DNA of 64,000 nt, from NCBI GenBank assembly GCA_964529305.1, contig CAZGUX010000159.1:1-64000 (forward strand). Direction: 5' to 3'. Origin of the DNA: CAZGUX01 sp964529305 (GTDB taxonomy: Bacteria; Acidobacteriota; Terriglobia; Bryobacterales; Bryobacteraceae). The translations under genes were made by a program, and so were the position numbers. The notes beneath the pieces were generated by a model, which saw only the letters and a list, made by a program, of their open reading frames with translations, did not search any database and had not been told where the DNA came from. Shown piece after piece: positions 37,270 to 44,927 of this stretch; the first letter of the stretch is position 1, and every line of letters begins with the position of its first letter.

Positions 37270-39201
37270 ATGCGTTTCCCCCCACTTGCCCTGTTGGCCG
37301 CCGTCCCCCTGCTGGCGCAGAACCCCGCGGTCACGGTCACGATTGACGCTGCCGCCAATCGCCGGCCCATTAACCCCAATATTTACGGTGTTGCCTATGC
37401 CTCCACGGCGGTCCTGACCGAACTGAACATCCCCCTGCATCGATTGGGCGGGAACAACACGACGCGCTACAACTGGCAATTGAACGCGGACAATCGCGCC
37501 AACGACTGGTATTACGAGAGCATTGGCGACTCCAGCAGCACCCCGGGCGAACGCGGCGACAGCTTCATTCAAGCCTCGAAAGCCGCAAGCGCACAGCCGA
37601 TGATCACCATACCCATCATCGACTGGGTGGCCAAACTGGGTCCGAACCGCTCAAAACTCGCCAGCTATTCGCAGGCCAAATACGGGCAGCAAACCGGCAA
37701 CGACTGGCAATGGTTTCCCGACGCGGGCAACGGCATCCTTCGCTCGAACAACCAGCCCATCACCACGAACGACCCGAACGATGCCAATATTCCCAACAAC
37801 TCGTCGTTCCAGGAGCAGTGGGTGCAAGCGATGGTCAATCGGTGGGGCCTCGCTTCGGCCGGAGGACTCCGTTACTACATCCTCGACAACGAGCCCAGTA
37901 TCTGGCACTCGACTCACCGCGACGTTCATCCGGCGGGCGCGCGTATGGCCGAAATCCGGGACAAGATCCTCGACTACTCGAACCGCATCAAACGCATCGA
38001 TCCCGGCGCGTTGGTGGTAGGGCCGGAAGAGTGGGGCTGGAGTGGTTATCTCCTCAGCGGGTACGACCAGCAGTACGGAGGCCAGACCGGCAACTGGAGC
38101 AATCTTCCGGACCGCGCAGCCAACGGCGGAATGGACTACTTGCCGTGGCTGCTAGCTCAATTGAAGCAGAACAACGTGGCCGGCGGCCTTCGTCCCCTCG
38201 ATGTCTTCACCGTGCACTTCTATCCCCAGGGTGGCGAGTTCTCGGAGGATACTTCGACCTCGATGCAGCAGAGGCGCAATCGGTCCACGCGATCGCTGTG
38301 GGATCCCGCCTATGTGGATCCGACCTGGATCAACGACACGGTGAAGTTGATCCCGCGCCTCAGAAACTGGGCGGACACGCATTACTACCCAGGAACCCCC
38401 ATCGGCATCACCGAGTACAACTGGGGAGCCGAATCCCACATCAACGGCGCCACCACTCAGGCCGATATTCTGGGGATCTTCGGCAGGGAAGGGCTCGACC
38501 TGGCCGCGCGCTGGACGACTCCGGACACCTCGACTCCCACCTATAAAGCGATCAAGATCTACCGCAACTACGACGGCAACCGTTCGGCATTCGGCGAAAC
38601 CAGCGTGAAGGCCTCGGCTCCGAATCCCGACAATGTCTCCGCGTTCGCCGCCCTCCGCGCCGCCGATGGCGCGCTCACGATCATCGTCATCAACAAGTAC
38701 CTGTCCGGATCCACGCCCGTGACCCTGGCCCTCGCCAACTTCTCCAGGAACGGCGCCGCGCGCGTCTATCAGTTGACGTCCGCCAACACCATCGCCCGGC
38801 TCAGCGACCTGAGCTACACCGCCGGCACCTTGACCGCGACAGTCCCTTCGCAGAGCGTCACGTTGTTTGCCCTGCCTCCGGCGATCTCGAATGCGCCGCC
38901 CACCGCGGTCCCCACCGCGACTCCGGTTTCCGGAACCGCGCCTCTGGCCGTTCTCTTCAGCGGCAGCGGTTCTTCGGACTCGGACGGAACGATCAGTTCC
39001 TTCGCCTGGACCTTCGGCGATAACACCACGGGATCGGGCGTCTCGGTGAGTCACACGTACACTCAAGCCGGAACCTACACCGCGCGATTGACTGTCACCG
39101 ACAACGCCGGCGCATCGGCATCCGCGACGGTTGCCATTTCCGTAAGCCCCGGTTCCATCGTGATTGCTCCGCCGGCCAATCTCAGCGTCTCGGTTCTCTG
39201 A
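37270..39201 (+). CDS. Glycoside hydrolase family 44 endoglucanase/xyloglucanase with PKD domain
   Basis: A 643-residue secreted beta-glucanase. After a short signal peptide (residues 1-16) the GH44 barrel spans about 20-530. The acid/base Glu is E208 in LDNEPSIWHS and the nucleophile is E382 in ITEYNWGAE; their 174-residue spacing matches characterised GH44 enzymes. Residues about 555-630 form a PKD domain (GSGSSDSDGTISSFAWTFGD, SHTYTQAGTYTARLTVTD). The chain then stops abruptly at APPANLSVSVL, which reads like the first strand of a fibronectin III domain, so a C-terminal module may have been lost. The last 22 bases of the gene recur 1.1 kb downstream. The ATG at 37270 gives the cleanest signal peptide. 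Confidence 0.88.
   Translation: MRFPPLALLAAVPLLAQNPAVTVTIDAAANRRPINPNIYGVAYASTAVLTELNIPLHRLGGNNTTRYNWQLNADNRANDWYYESIGDSSSTPGERGDSFIQASKAASAQPMITIPIIDWVAKLGPNRSKLASYSQAKYGQQTGNDWQWFPDAGNGILRSNNQPITTNDPNDANIPNNSSFQEQWVQAMVNRWGLASAGGLRYYILDNEPSIWHSTHRDVHPAGARMAEIRDKILDYSNRIKRIDPGALVVGPEEWGWSGYLLSGYDQQYGGQTGNWSNLPDRAANGGMDYLPWLLAQLKQNNVAGGLRPLDVFTVHFYPQGGEFSEDTSTSMQQRRNRSTRSLWDPAYVDPTWINDTVKLIPRLRNWADTHYYPGTPIGITEYNWGAESHINGATTQADILGIFGREGLDLAARWTTPDTSTPTYKAIKIYRNYDGNRSAFGETSVKASAPNPDNVSAFAALRAADGALTIIVINKYLSGSTPVTLALANFSRNGAARVYQLTSANTIARLSDLSYTAGTLTATVPSQSVTLFALPPAISNAPPTAVPTATPVSGTAPLAVLFSGSGSSDSDGTISSFAWTFGDNTTGSGVSVSHTYTQAGTYTARLTVTDNAGASASATVAISVSPGSIVIAPPANLSVSVL
39180..39201. repeat. 22 bp direct repeat, left copy (end of the GH44 gene)
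   Basis: TCTCAGCGTCTCGGTTCTCTGA here and TCTCAGCGTCACGGTTCTCTGA-type sequence at 40301-40322 differ at one base. Both contain the stop codon in the same reading context. They bracket the repeat island. Confidence 0.8.
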
Positions 39202-40346
39202 AGGCGCGCGCGGCAGACAATCCGTCGCGTCGAGGATTCAAGGCGACGGTGTCGTGGGACTGCCGCGAGCAACAGGCGAGCGGACCGGTCGTCCAGACCG
39301 TCAGCGATGGGAAGCGTGCCGGGCGAGTGCGACGCAAGCGAAATGGCAGAACGAAGCCAATTTTGCTCGGAAGTGGCTGATTTTTCAGGGTCGGAAATTG
39401 GGTTCGAAATCGGTTGGATCGGCTTTGATTGGCTTTGCTTCGCCACCGGGAATCGACTGTCTTGACGGTTGCACCGAGGGCCGGGTGGACCCGATGCGCT
39501 GGGAAGCGGCCCGGGTTTGGGTCCTGCGGACCCCTGCGTACCTCGCTCTGGAATTGATCTGAAGACGATGGTCGCCATGTCCAGCCAAAGGATACCGCAG
39601 TGTCAAGGGGAGCCAACTTCCAAAACCGGCAACTCTCTGTATTTAGAACACTTAGAAAATGGTAAGCCTTGTTATTTGATTATCACGCCGGGCCGGTCCC
39701 GCAAGGCCTCGACGGCGGCCGATGGAGATTCCGTCTAACTGGAAACCAGGGACACCGCAACGGGGATCAGCGTGGATACTGGTGGGCAAACTATTGATTC
39801 AATTGGAGCGTCGTTGACAAAAACTCGGAAATGCGTTGGACGGCCCCCGGGTTCTATCGGACAGGAAGCCACGAGTCCCCGACATCGCTCTGCTGCGCGG
39901 CGTGAGGTCCTCTCCTTCCAGGTCTCAAACGGGAAACCAGGGACAGCGCGGCGGGCTGCGTGTCGATGCTGGTGGGCAAGCTATTGATTCGATTTGAGCG
40001 TCGTTGACAAAAACCCAGAAACGCGGTGGACGGCCCCGGTTCGCCCAGAGAGCCTATCGTTTGGCACTGGAGGGGGAGGAACCGGGGCCGTCCAACGCGT
40101 TTCTGGCTTTCGGTCCCCGCTACTCGAATCCAGCCAAGCACTTACGTCAACCCGGAACCGACTCACACCCGCCGCCCTGTCCCTGGCTTTCAATTTCAAG
40201 CCGAGCCCATCCGAAGGCCATACATGTGAGCAGGCGCGACTGCGCCGTCTTAGACCGTCTTAGACCGGGCTAGCCCGGACGCTCAGTGAGGTCCGGTCAT
40301 TCTCAGCGTCACGGTTCTCTGAGAACGCGCGGGATTCAACCTGGTG
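39202..40346. repeat. 1.1 kb non-coding repeat island
   Basis: No credible gene lies here on either strand. It holds four things. First, a 39336-39480 segment rich in AAGCCAATTTT/GATTGGCTTTGCTTC inverted words, of the kind that yields recurring spurious peptides in related genomes. Second, an AT-richer stretch at about 39620-39690. Third, three copies of a roughly 112 bp repeat: 39741-39855 and 39932-40042 direct, 40079-40192 inverted. Fourth, at 40241-40278, a tandem CCGTCTTAGA pair and the perfect palindrome CCGGGCTAGCCCGG (40265-40278). Copies two and three meet in a 15-base perfect inverted repeat at 40028-40042 and 40079-40093, which would fold into a large hairpin. Confidence 0.7.
40301..40322. 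repeat. 22 bp direct repeat, right copy
   Basis: Matches the last 22 bases of the GH44 gene with one mismatch and marks the right edge of the repeat island, 24 bases before the stop of the downstream TIM-barrel gene. Confidence 0.8.
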
Positions 40347-41186
40347 CTACCCCCGGAGTTTCCGGTACGCTGTCAGGCAGCGCTCCGCCGTGTCCACCGG
40401 TGGATAGTCGCTGCCTTCCTGTTCAATCATGTAACACTCGATGCCCCCGGATTTCTCGGCGGCCGCGAAGATCTTCTTCCACGGCGCGACTCCTTGGCCC
40501 AATAGGACCCGGTAGCCCTTGTCGGGATCCGACGACCAATCCTTGCAGTGCATCGACACAATGCGGCCTGGATTCTTTTTGATCCACTCCACCGGGTCTG
40601 AACCGGCATCGATGCACGTTCCGACATCCAGTTGAAGGACAACGTCCTTGGTCGTCTCCTTGGCAAGGATGTCCATTGGCCGGACGCCGTTCACGGGCAG
40701 GAACTCGGTCTTGTGGTTGTGAAAGCCGGCGCGAAGCCCGGCAGCCTTCATCTTTTCCGTCCCTCGGTTCAGCCGTTCGGCGACGGGCTTCCAGCCGTCC
40801 AGGTTCTCGACCTTGCCGGCACTGGCCATCACGACCAGCCTGGAACCGAGAATGGCGTTCAATTCCACTGCGCGATCGAGGCTCTCGGGGTCGTACACCT
40901 TCGAACTGTTGTGGGTCGACGGACAGCGAACGCCCAGGTCATCCAGCAGCTTGCGGACCTCCTTCGCGTAGGCCGGAGTCCAGTCGAAATACGGCGAATA
41001 GAACTCCACGCACTGATAGCCCAGTTTAGCGACCGCACGGACCGTGCCCATCAGGTCCTGTTTGAGTTCATTGCGAACCGAGTAAAGCTCCAGGCCGACC
41101 GGAACTGATTTGCGGGCGGCCGCGGAGGCAAGAGCGCCGGACGCGCTCATCGCAAGAAAAGAGCGGCGGGTACAGGGAAGATGCAT
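40347..41186 (-). CDS. Tat-exported sugar phosphate isomerase/epimerase-like TIM-barrel protein
   Basis: A 279-residue xylose-isomerase-like barrel with a twin-arginine leader (CTRRSFLAMSASGALASAAA), so it acts outside the cytoplasm. Metal-site segments are visible: GFHNHKTEF near residue 157, LQLDVGTCIDAG near 188 and SMHCKDW near 218. Proteins of this group epimerise or cleave modified sugars; exported members are common in Acidobacteria and Planctomycetes beside DUF1501 and GH genes. The ATG at 41186 is chosen because it opens the Tat leader, while upstream codons are arbitrary. It is the last gene of a minus-strand group, 83 bases after hepT. The substrate is unknown. Confidence 0.85.
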   Translation of the reverse strand: MHLPCTRRSFLAMSASGALASAAARKSVPVGLELYSVRNELKQDLMGTVRAVAKLGYQCVEFYSPYFDWTPAYAKEVRKLLDDLGVRCPSTHNSSKVYDPESLDRAVELNAILGSRLVVMASAGKVENLDGWKPVAERLNRGTEKMKAAGLRAGFHNHKTEFLPVNGVRPMDILAKETTKDVVLQLDVGTCIDAGSDPVEWIKKNPGRIVSMHCKDWSSDPDKGYRVLLGQGVAPWKKIFAAAEKSGGIECYMIEQEGSDYPPVDTAERCLTAYRKLRG

Positions 41187-41269
41187 TCTGCCGAAACCAT
41201 AGCACAGGGAAGAAGTGGTGGACAGGGGACGAATCAGCACACCGCTGCCGCCTAGGACCGCGACGAACC

Positions 41270-41615
41270 TTACTCTTCGATCTTGCCAATTGCTGAGTCG
41301 AGCACAGGAAGCAGGACGGGGAGGTCTTCGACGATGGTCGTCCAGACGATATCAAAGGTCTACATCGAAGTAAGCGTGAATGAGCCGATTCCGCATCGAG
41401 ACGATCTGGGCGAAGGGGACGGATGGGAGTTGCGCCCGACTTTCCGGAGTCACTTTTGAGGCAGCCTCGCCTAGAATCTCCAAACATCGGGTGAGCGCCA
41501 TCTTCAGCATCATGCTCCCGTCGAGTTCGGAACGCGTGCGGCCGGCGACCATTTCCAGAGCAGCAGCCGCCGCCTCCCGCATATGACGGAGCCGGACAGC
41601 ATCAGGATTCGGCAT
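41270..41615 (-). pseudogene. hepT: HepT-like toxin (DUF86 HEPN ribonuclease), frameshifted
   Basis: A HEPN-fold RNase that pairs with the MntA nucleotidyltransferase encoded just upstream. The first 87 residues read normally and contain the active motif R-x4-H-x-Y (RNRLIHAY). The frame then hits a TGA at 41352 right after AYFDVDL. Shifting one base restores the family's expected C-terminus (DIVWTTIVEDLPVLLPVLDSAI...) down to a stop at 41270. An extra T in the CTTTGAT run explains both. The product would be about 27 residues short, with the active site intact but the last helix missing. It overlaps mntA by 14 bases. Confidence 0.8.
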
Positions 41616-41946
41616 AGACGACCCGCGCGTCGCGAACGACCTCGTCGCGGAAGTGCCGGCTCAAATCCATCGGAGTGCGCAGGTCTACTTTCCGTCCGCC
41701 GAGCAACCGGCTCAGTTCCTCTTCGATGTCGGCGAGCCGGAAGAAGCCGACCCTTTCTTCGGGTCGAAATTCCACCAGGACATCAATGTCGCTCGAGCCT
41801 GAAAAGCGGTCGGAGAGCACGGAGCCGAACAGAGCAAGCCTCCGAATGCCATTGCGGCGGCAGAGCTCGCCGATCGGTGCCTCCGGGATCTCGATTTGCG
41901 CGACGGTCAAACTTCTCCAATTATGGCCCAGATCGTCAGCCACCAC
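41602..41946 (-). CDS. mntA: MntA-like minimal nucleotidyltransferase antitoxin
   Basis: A 114-residue nucleotidyltransferase with the exact GSx10DxD signature (GSVLSDRFSGSSDID) at about residues 41-55, followed by RKVDLRTP carrying the third acidic residue. In the HepT/MntA system this enzyme AMPylates and inactivates the HepT RNase. The start is one of two tandem GTG codons (41946 or 41943), 12 bases after the stop of the upstream TIM-barrel gene. It may therefore be read from the catabolic operon. It is intact although its partner is frameshifted. Confidence 0.85.
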   Translation of the reverse strand: MVADDLGHNWRSLTVAQIEIPEAPIGELCRRNGIRRLALFGSVLSDRFSGSSDIDVLVEFRPEERVGFFRLADIEEELSRLLGGRKVDLRTPMDLSRHFRDEVVRDARVVYAES

Positions 41947-41958
41947 ACTGAAATCGAA

Positions 41959-42777
41959 TCAACCCTCGATTCCAAGGTAATCGCAGGCTTCCCTCATCCG
42001 CGGAACGCTCCACGCCAGCGCTTCCACAGGCGTCGGATACCCATACAGGTCCAGCGTCATCGTGCCCGCATACCCGATTTCGCGAAACGCGTCCAGGATC
42101 GCTGGAATGTTCATCCGTCCCCGGCCCACCGGGAAATGCAGTTCTGAGGTCTGTTGGTCGGAGTCCGAAAAGTGAAGGTGGCGGATGCGGTCGCCGAGGG
42201 CGCGAATGGCCTCCACGTAATCGTTTGGGCGTCCGACACCGTAGTGGCAGAAATCGTAGGTGATCCCGAAGTGCGCCGGGTCGAGCGAGTCGCACAATCT
42301 GAGGAGAAACCGGTCGCTCATCCCCACGGTGAAGGGATGCGGTTCGGCCAACAGGCGTATTCCGTAGGGTTTCGCGTAGTCGATCGCCGCGCGAAGAATT
42401 TCCACCAGTCGCGGCAGCAGGCGGTTGATCCATTCCGATTCACCGCTGCCCTCGGGAGCGCGCCCCTCCCAGATCAGGACGTCCTTCGTACCCAGAGACC
42501 GCGCGGACTCGATGCCGGCTTTTAGCCCGTTCAACGTTGCTTCCGCCTCGGCCTCCGTGCCGAAGGGCTGAAAATAGGCCTCGCCGACGACGTTCAGCCC
42601 GCCCATGCCGAGCCCGATGCCTTTCGCGTAGGCCGCGAACCCGCGGCGCAACTCGTCCGTCTTTGCCTGCTTCAGGTGATGGACCCACATTTCGACGCTG
42701 GAAAAACCGGCCTCGTGGAAGAGGTCCATCGCCTGTTCCACCGGGTAGTCCGAGAGCGTGATCGTGCTTCCCCTCAT
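41959..42777 (-). CDS. Sugar phosphate isomerase/epimerase, TIM-barrel
   Basis: A 272-residue cytoplasmic barrel of the AP-endonuclease 2/xylose-isomerase-like family. Metal and substrate segments include LLAEPHPFTVGMSDRF near residue 145, FGITYDFCHYGVG near 175, IRHLHFSDSD near 200 and the final GTMTLDLYG. Enzymes of this family isomerise or epimerise keto-sugars and often sit in uptake-catabolism operons. It overlaps the upstream dehydrogenase by 4 bases (ATGA), so it is co-translated with it. The pair probably performs consecutive steps on a sugar acid; the exact substrate is not inferable. Confidence 0.85.
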   Translation of the reverse strand: MRGSTITLSDYPVEQAMDLFHEAGFSSVEMWVHHLKQAKTDELRRGFAAYAKGIGLGMGGLNVVGEAYFQPFGTEAEAEATLNGLKAGIESARSLGTKDVLIWEGRAPEGSGESEWINRLLPRLVEILRAAIDYAKPYGIRLLAEPHPFTVGMSDRFLLRLCDSLDPAHFGITYDFCHYGVGRPNDYVEAIRALGDRIRHLHFSDSDQQTSELHFPVGRGRMNIPAILDAFREIGYAGTMTLDLYGYPTPVEALAWSVPRMREACDYLGIEG

Positions 42778-43829
42778 CGCGGGCCTCCGGAGGGGACGGA
42801 AGCGCCCAGGCTCGCGGCCGTGGCCTCAATCTGCCGCCAGGTCGCTTCATCCACCGGGATGCCCTCCTTCATCCTCTGCTCTCGCCTGCGGAGGTCGGCT
42901 TCGCCCGGCAGGAACACCTCCTCGAAGCCCGGCGCCGCGGGCGTCGCTTTGACGTAGCCCACCAGTTCCTCCACCATGGCGGCAAACCCGGCCGGATCGA
43001 TAAAGGCGGAGACATCGATCACGACAAAGCCCAGCCCGTTTCCCGGCTGATGCTTTGACACCGGCGAACCGCCCAGCAAGCCTCCCAGCACTTCCACCAG
43101 CAGGGAGAGCGCGAAGCCGCGATATCCTCGCTGACCGCCGAGAGGCAGGATCGTCCCACGCGGCGGTCCGTAGAAATCGGCCGCATCGTTGCTCGGGTTG
43201 CCTTCCGCGTCGAGGATCCATCCGTCCGGCAGAGGTTGGCCCTGATTCCGTAGCAGCCGGATCGCTCCTTCGGAGGCCTCCGCCGTCGAGAAATCGGCCA
43301 CCATCGGATAGGCCGAGTTTCCCGGCACGGCAAACGAGATGGGGTTGGTGGCCAGCCTCCCTTCGCGTCCTCCCCACGGGGTGACGAAGTGGCCATGCCG
43401 CGGCGAATTGCAAACACCGATCGCGAGCAATCCCTGTTCGGCTGCCCGCGTCGTATAGGCTCCCAACCGGCCCGCGTGGTTGCAGCAACGCGCCACCACG
43501 GTTGCCGTCTTCCACCGCCGCGCCTTCTCAATGGCGGTGTCGATAGCCTTCAATCCGCCCACTTGTCCAAACGTCCACCCGCAGTCGACGACTGCCGTGG
43601 TCTCGGTCTCCTGCGAGACCACAATCGGCGCTCCGGGCCGGATCGCGCCTTGCCGGATCTCGTCGACGTATTGCGGAATCCGCATCACGCCGTGCGTATC
43701 GTAGCCCAGCAGACTCGCCGAGACGAGGTGCTCCGCCACGATTTCCGCTTCACCCCCAGGTGCGCCCGCGGCTTCAAAAATGTCCGCGGCGAGGCGGTGC
43801 AGCGCTTCATGGCGAAAGACCAAGGACAT
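42774..43829 (-). CDS. Ldh-family NAD(P)-dependent 2-oxoacid dehydrogenase (malate/L-lactate dehydrogenase type 2)
   Basis: A 351-residue enzyme of the MdH2/YlbC/YiaK family, unrelated to Rossmann dehydrogenases, which reduces 2-oxo or 2,3-diketo acids. Diagnostic segments are HLVSASLLGYDTHGVMRIPQY near residue 34, CCNHAGRLGAYTTRAA near 112, NPISFAVPG near 160 and MVADFSTAEASEG near 178. It is first in a minus-strand operon with the TIM-barrel isomerase and diverges from lacI. A LacI-type palindrome lies between the two. By analogy with yiaK clusters, a role in sugar-acid breakdown is likely, but the substrate is inferred. Confidence 0.88.
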   Translation of the reverse strand: MSLVFRHEALHRLAADIFEAAGAPGGEAEIVAEHLVSASLLGYDTHGVMRIPQYVDEIRQGAIRPGAPIVVSQETETTAVVDCGWTFGQVGGLKAIDTAIEKARRWKTATVVARCCNHAGRLGAYTTRAAEQGLLAIGVCNSPRHGHFVTPWGGREGRLATNPISFAVPGNSAYPMVADFSTAEASEGAIRLLRNQGQPLPDGWILDAEGNPSNDAADFYGPPRGTILPLGGQRGYRGFALSLLVEVLGGLLGGSPVSKHQPGNGLGFVVIDVSAFIDPAGFAAMVEELVGYVKATPAAPGFEEVFLPGEADLRRREQRMKEGIPVDEATWRQIEATAASLGASVPSGGPR

Positions 43830-43843
43830 AGGTTTCCCGGCCA

Positions 43844-43877
43844 GTTTAGCGCTTAAATAACCGCCGGGCGCTACAAT
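43844..43877. promoter_or_regulatory. Putative LacI operator and lacI -10 box
   Basis: GTTTAGCGCTTAAAT at 43844-43858 is an imperfect palindrome centred on GC/GC, in the 53-base gap between the divergent dehydrogenase and lacI genes. A TACAAT at 43872-43877 lies 5 bases before the lacI TTG start, so lacI mRNA would be leaderless or nearly so. A very similar palindrome precedes the Zn alcohol dehydrogenase operon at 48946. Confidence 0.5.
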
Positions 43878-43882
43878 ACACG

Positions 43883-44926
43883 TTGACCCGGAAGATCACC
43901 CTGCAGGACATCGCCAAGCGCCTGGGGCTGTCGAGTACCACGATTTCTTTGGCCCTGCGGGACCATCCTCGCATCTCCCAGGCGACCAAGGACCGGATCC
44001 GCGCCCTGATCGCCGAGCTGAATTACGAGCCGGACCCGGTGGCGCGCGCGCTCGTGGTGGGACGCTCCAACCTGATCGGGGTCATTGTGCCCAACAGCAG
44101 CGACCCCTATTACTCCGAAGTCTTCCTCGGCATTGAAGACGCGGTCCGCGCCGCGAACTTCCATGTGCTGCTCAGCAACGGGTCGTACGATCTCGACTCC
44201 TACGCGCTGCGCGTCAAAGAAATGATGGGCCTGCGGGTGGGCGGATTCCTGATCGCCCCGCCTTTCTTCCAGGAGCGCCCGCGGCTGCCCGCCTTCCTCC
44301 AGGACCTGCGCGACCGCCGCTTTCCCGTGGTTCTTGTCAATCGCCGCCTAAAGCCCGCGCTGTTTCACCAGGTGTCCGCCGACTACACGGCCGGCGTCAG
44401 GATGGTGGTCGAGACGCTCGCGTCTTTGGGGCATCACCGTGTCGCCTATGTTTCCGGAGAGCCGGCATTGCTGCCCATCCGCCAGCGTTACGCCGATTTC
44501 CGGCGCATGGCGGCGCGCCACAAGTTCGACCACGATCCCCAACTCAGCGTGACCGCGCCCCTGACCCCGGCCGGCGGCTACGACGCCTGCCGCCGGCTGT
44601 GGGCGGGAGTCGAACGCAAGCCCACCGCGATCGTCGTGGTGAGCGACACCGTGGCGACCGGCGTATTGCGCTTCCTCCTCGACCAGCGGGTTCGCGTGCC
44701 GGAAGACGTTTCGCTCATCAGCTTCGATGGCATCGCCGCCTCCGAGTTCACCCACCCCAGCCTGACCACCATTGCCACGCCTCTTTTCGAGACCGGCCGC
44801 CGCGCCTTTGAACTGCTCGCCGGCGCCATGGCCGATCCGCTGGCCGGACCCCACAATGTGGTGCTGCCCGTGCGGCTGGTTCCCCGGGAATCGGTCGGCG
44901 TGGTCCGCCGCGAACGGCCGCTATGA
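43883..44926 (+). CDS. LacI-family transcriptional regulator
   Basis: A 347-residue repressor. The N-terminal helix-turn-helix (ITLQDIAKRLGLSSTTISLAL then RDHPRISQATKDRI) and hinge helix (PVARALVVGRS) match LacI/PurR. The effector domain is a sugar-binding type 1 PBP fold (IGVIVPNSSDPYYSEVFLGIE, DVSLISFDGIAASEFTHPSLTTI). The TTG at 43883 is the only start that keeps the full DNA-binding domain. It sits between two catabolic operons and ends one base before the convergent MFS gene, so it is the obvious local regulator. The effector is probably a substrate or intermediate of these operons. Confidence 0.93.
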   Translation: MTRKITLQDIAKRLGLSSTTISLALRDHPRISQATKDRIRALIAELNYEPDPVARALVVGRSNLIGVIVPNSSDPYYSEVFLGIEDAVRAANFHVLLSNGSYDLDSYALRVKEMMGLRVGGFLIAPPFFQERPRLPAFLQDLRDRRFPVVLVNRRLKPALFHQVSADYTAGVRMVVETLASLGHHRVAYVSGEPALLPIRQRYADFRRMAARHKFDHDPQLSVTAPLTPAGGYDACRRLWAGVERKPTAIVVVSDTVATGVLRFLLDQRVRVPEDVSLISFDGIAASEFTHPSLTTIATPLFETGRRAFELLAGAMADPLAGPHNVVLPVRLVPRESVGVVRRERPL

Positions 44927-44927
44927 G

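Noticed and set aside
39202..40346. Several 60-165 codon frames in the repeat island
   Set aside because: None has a ribosome site, domain pattern or continuous coding character, and they overlap repeats on both strands.
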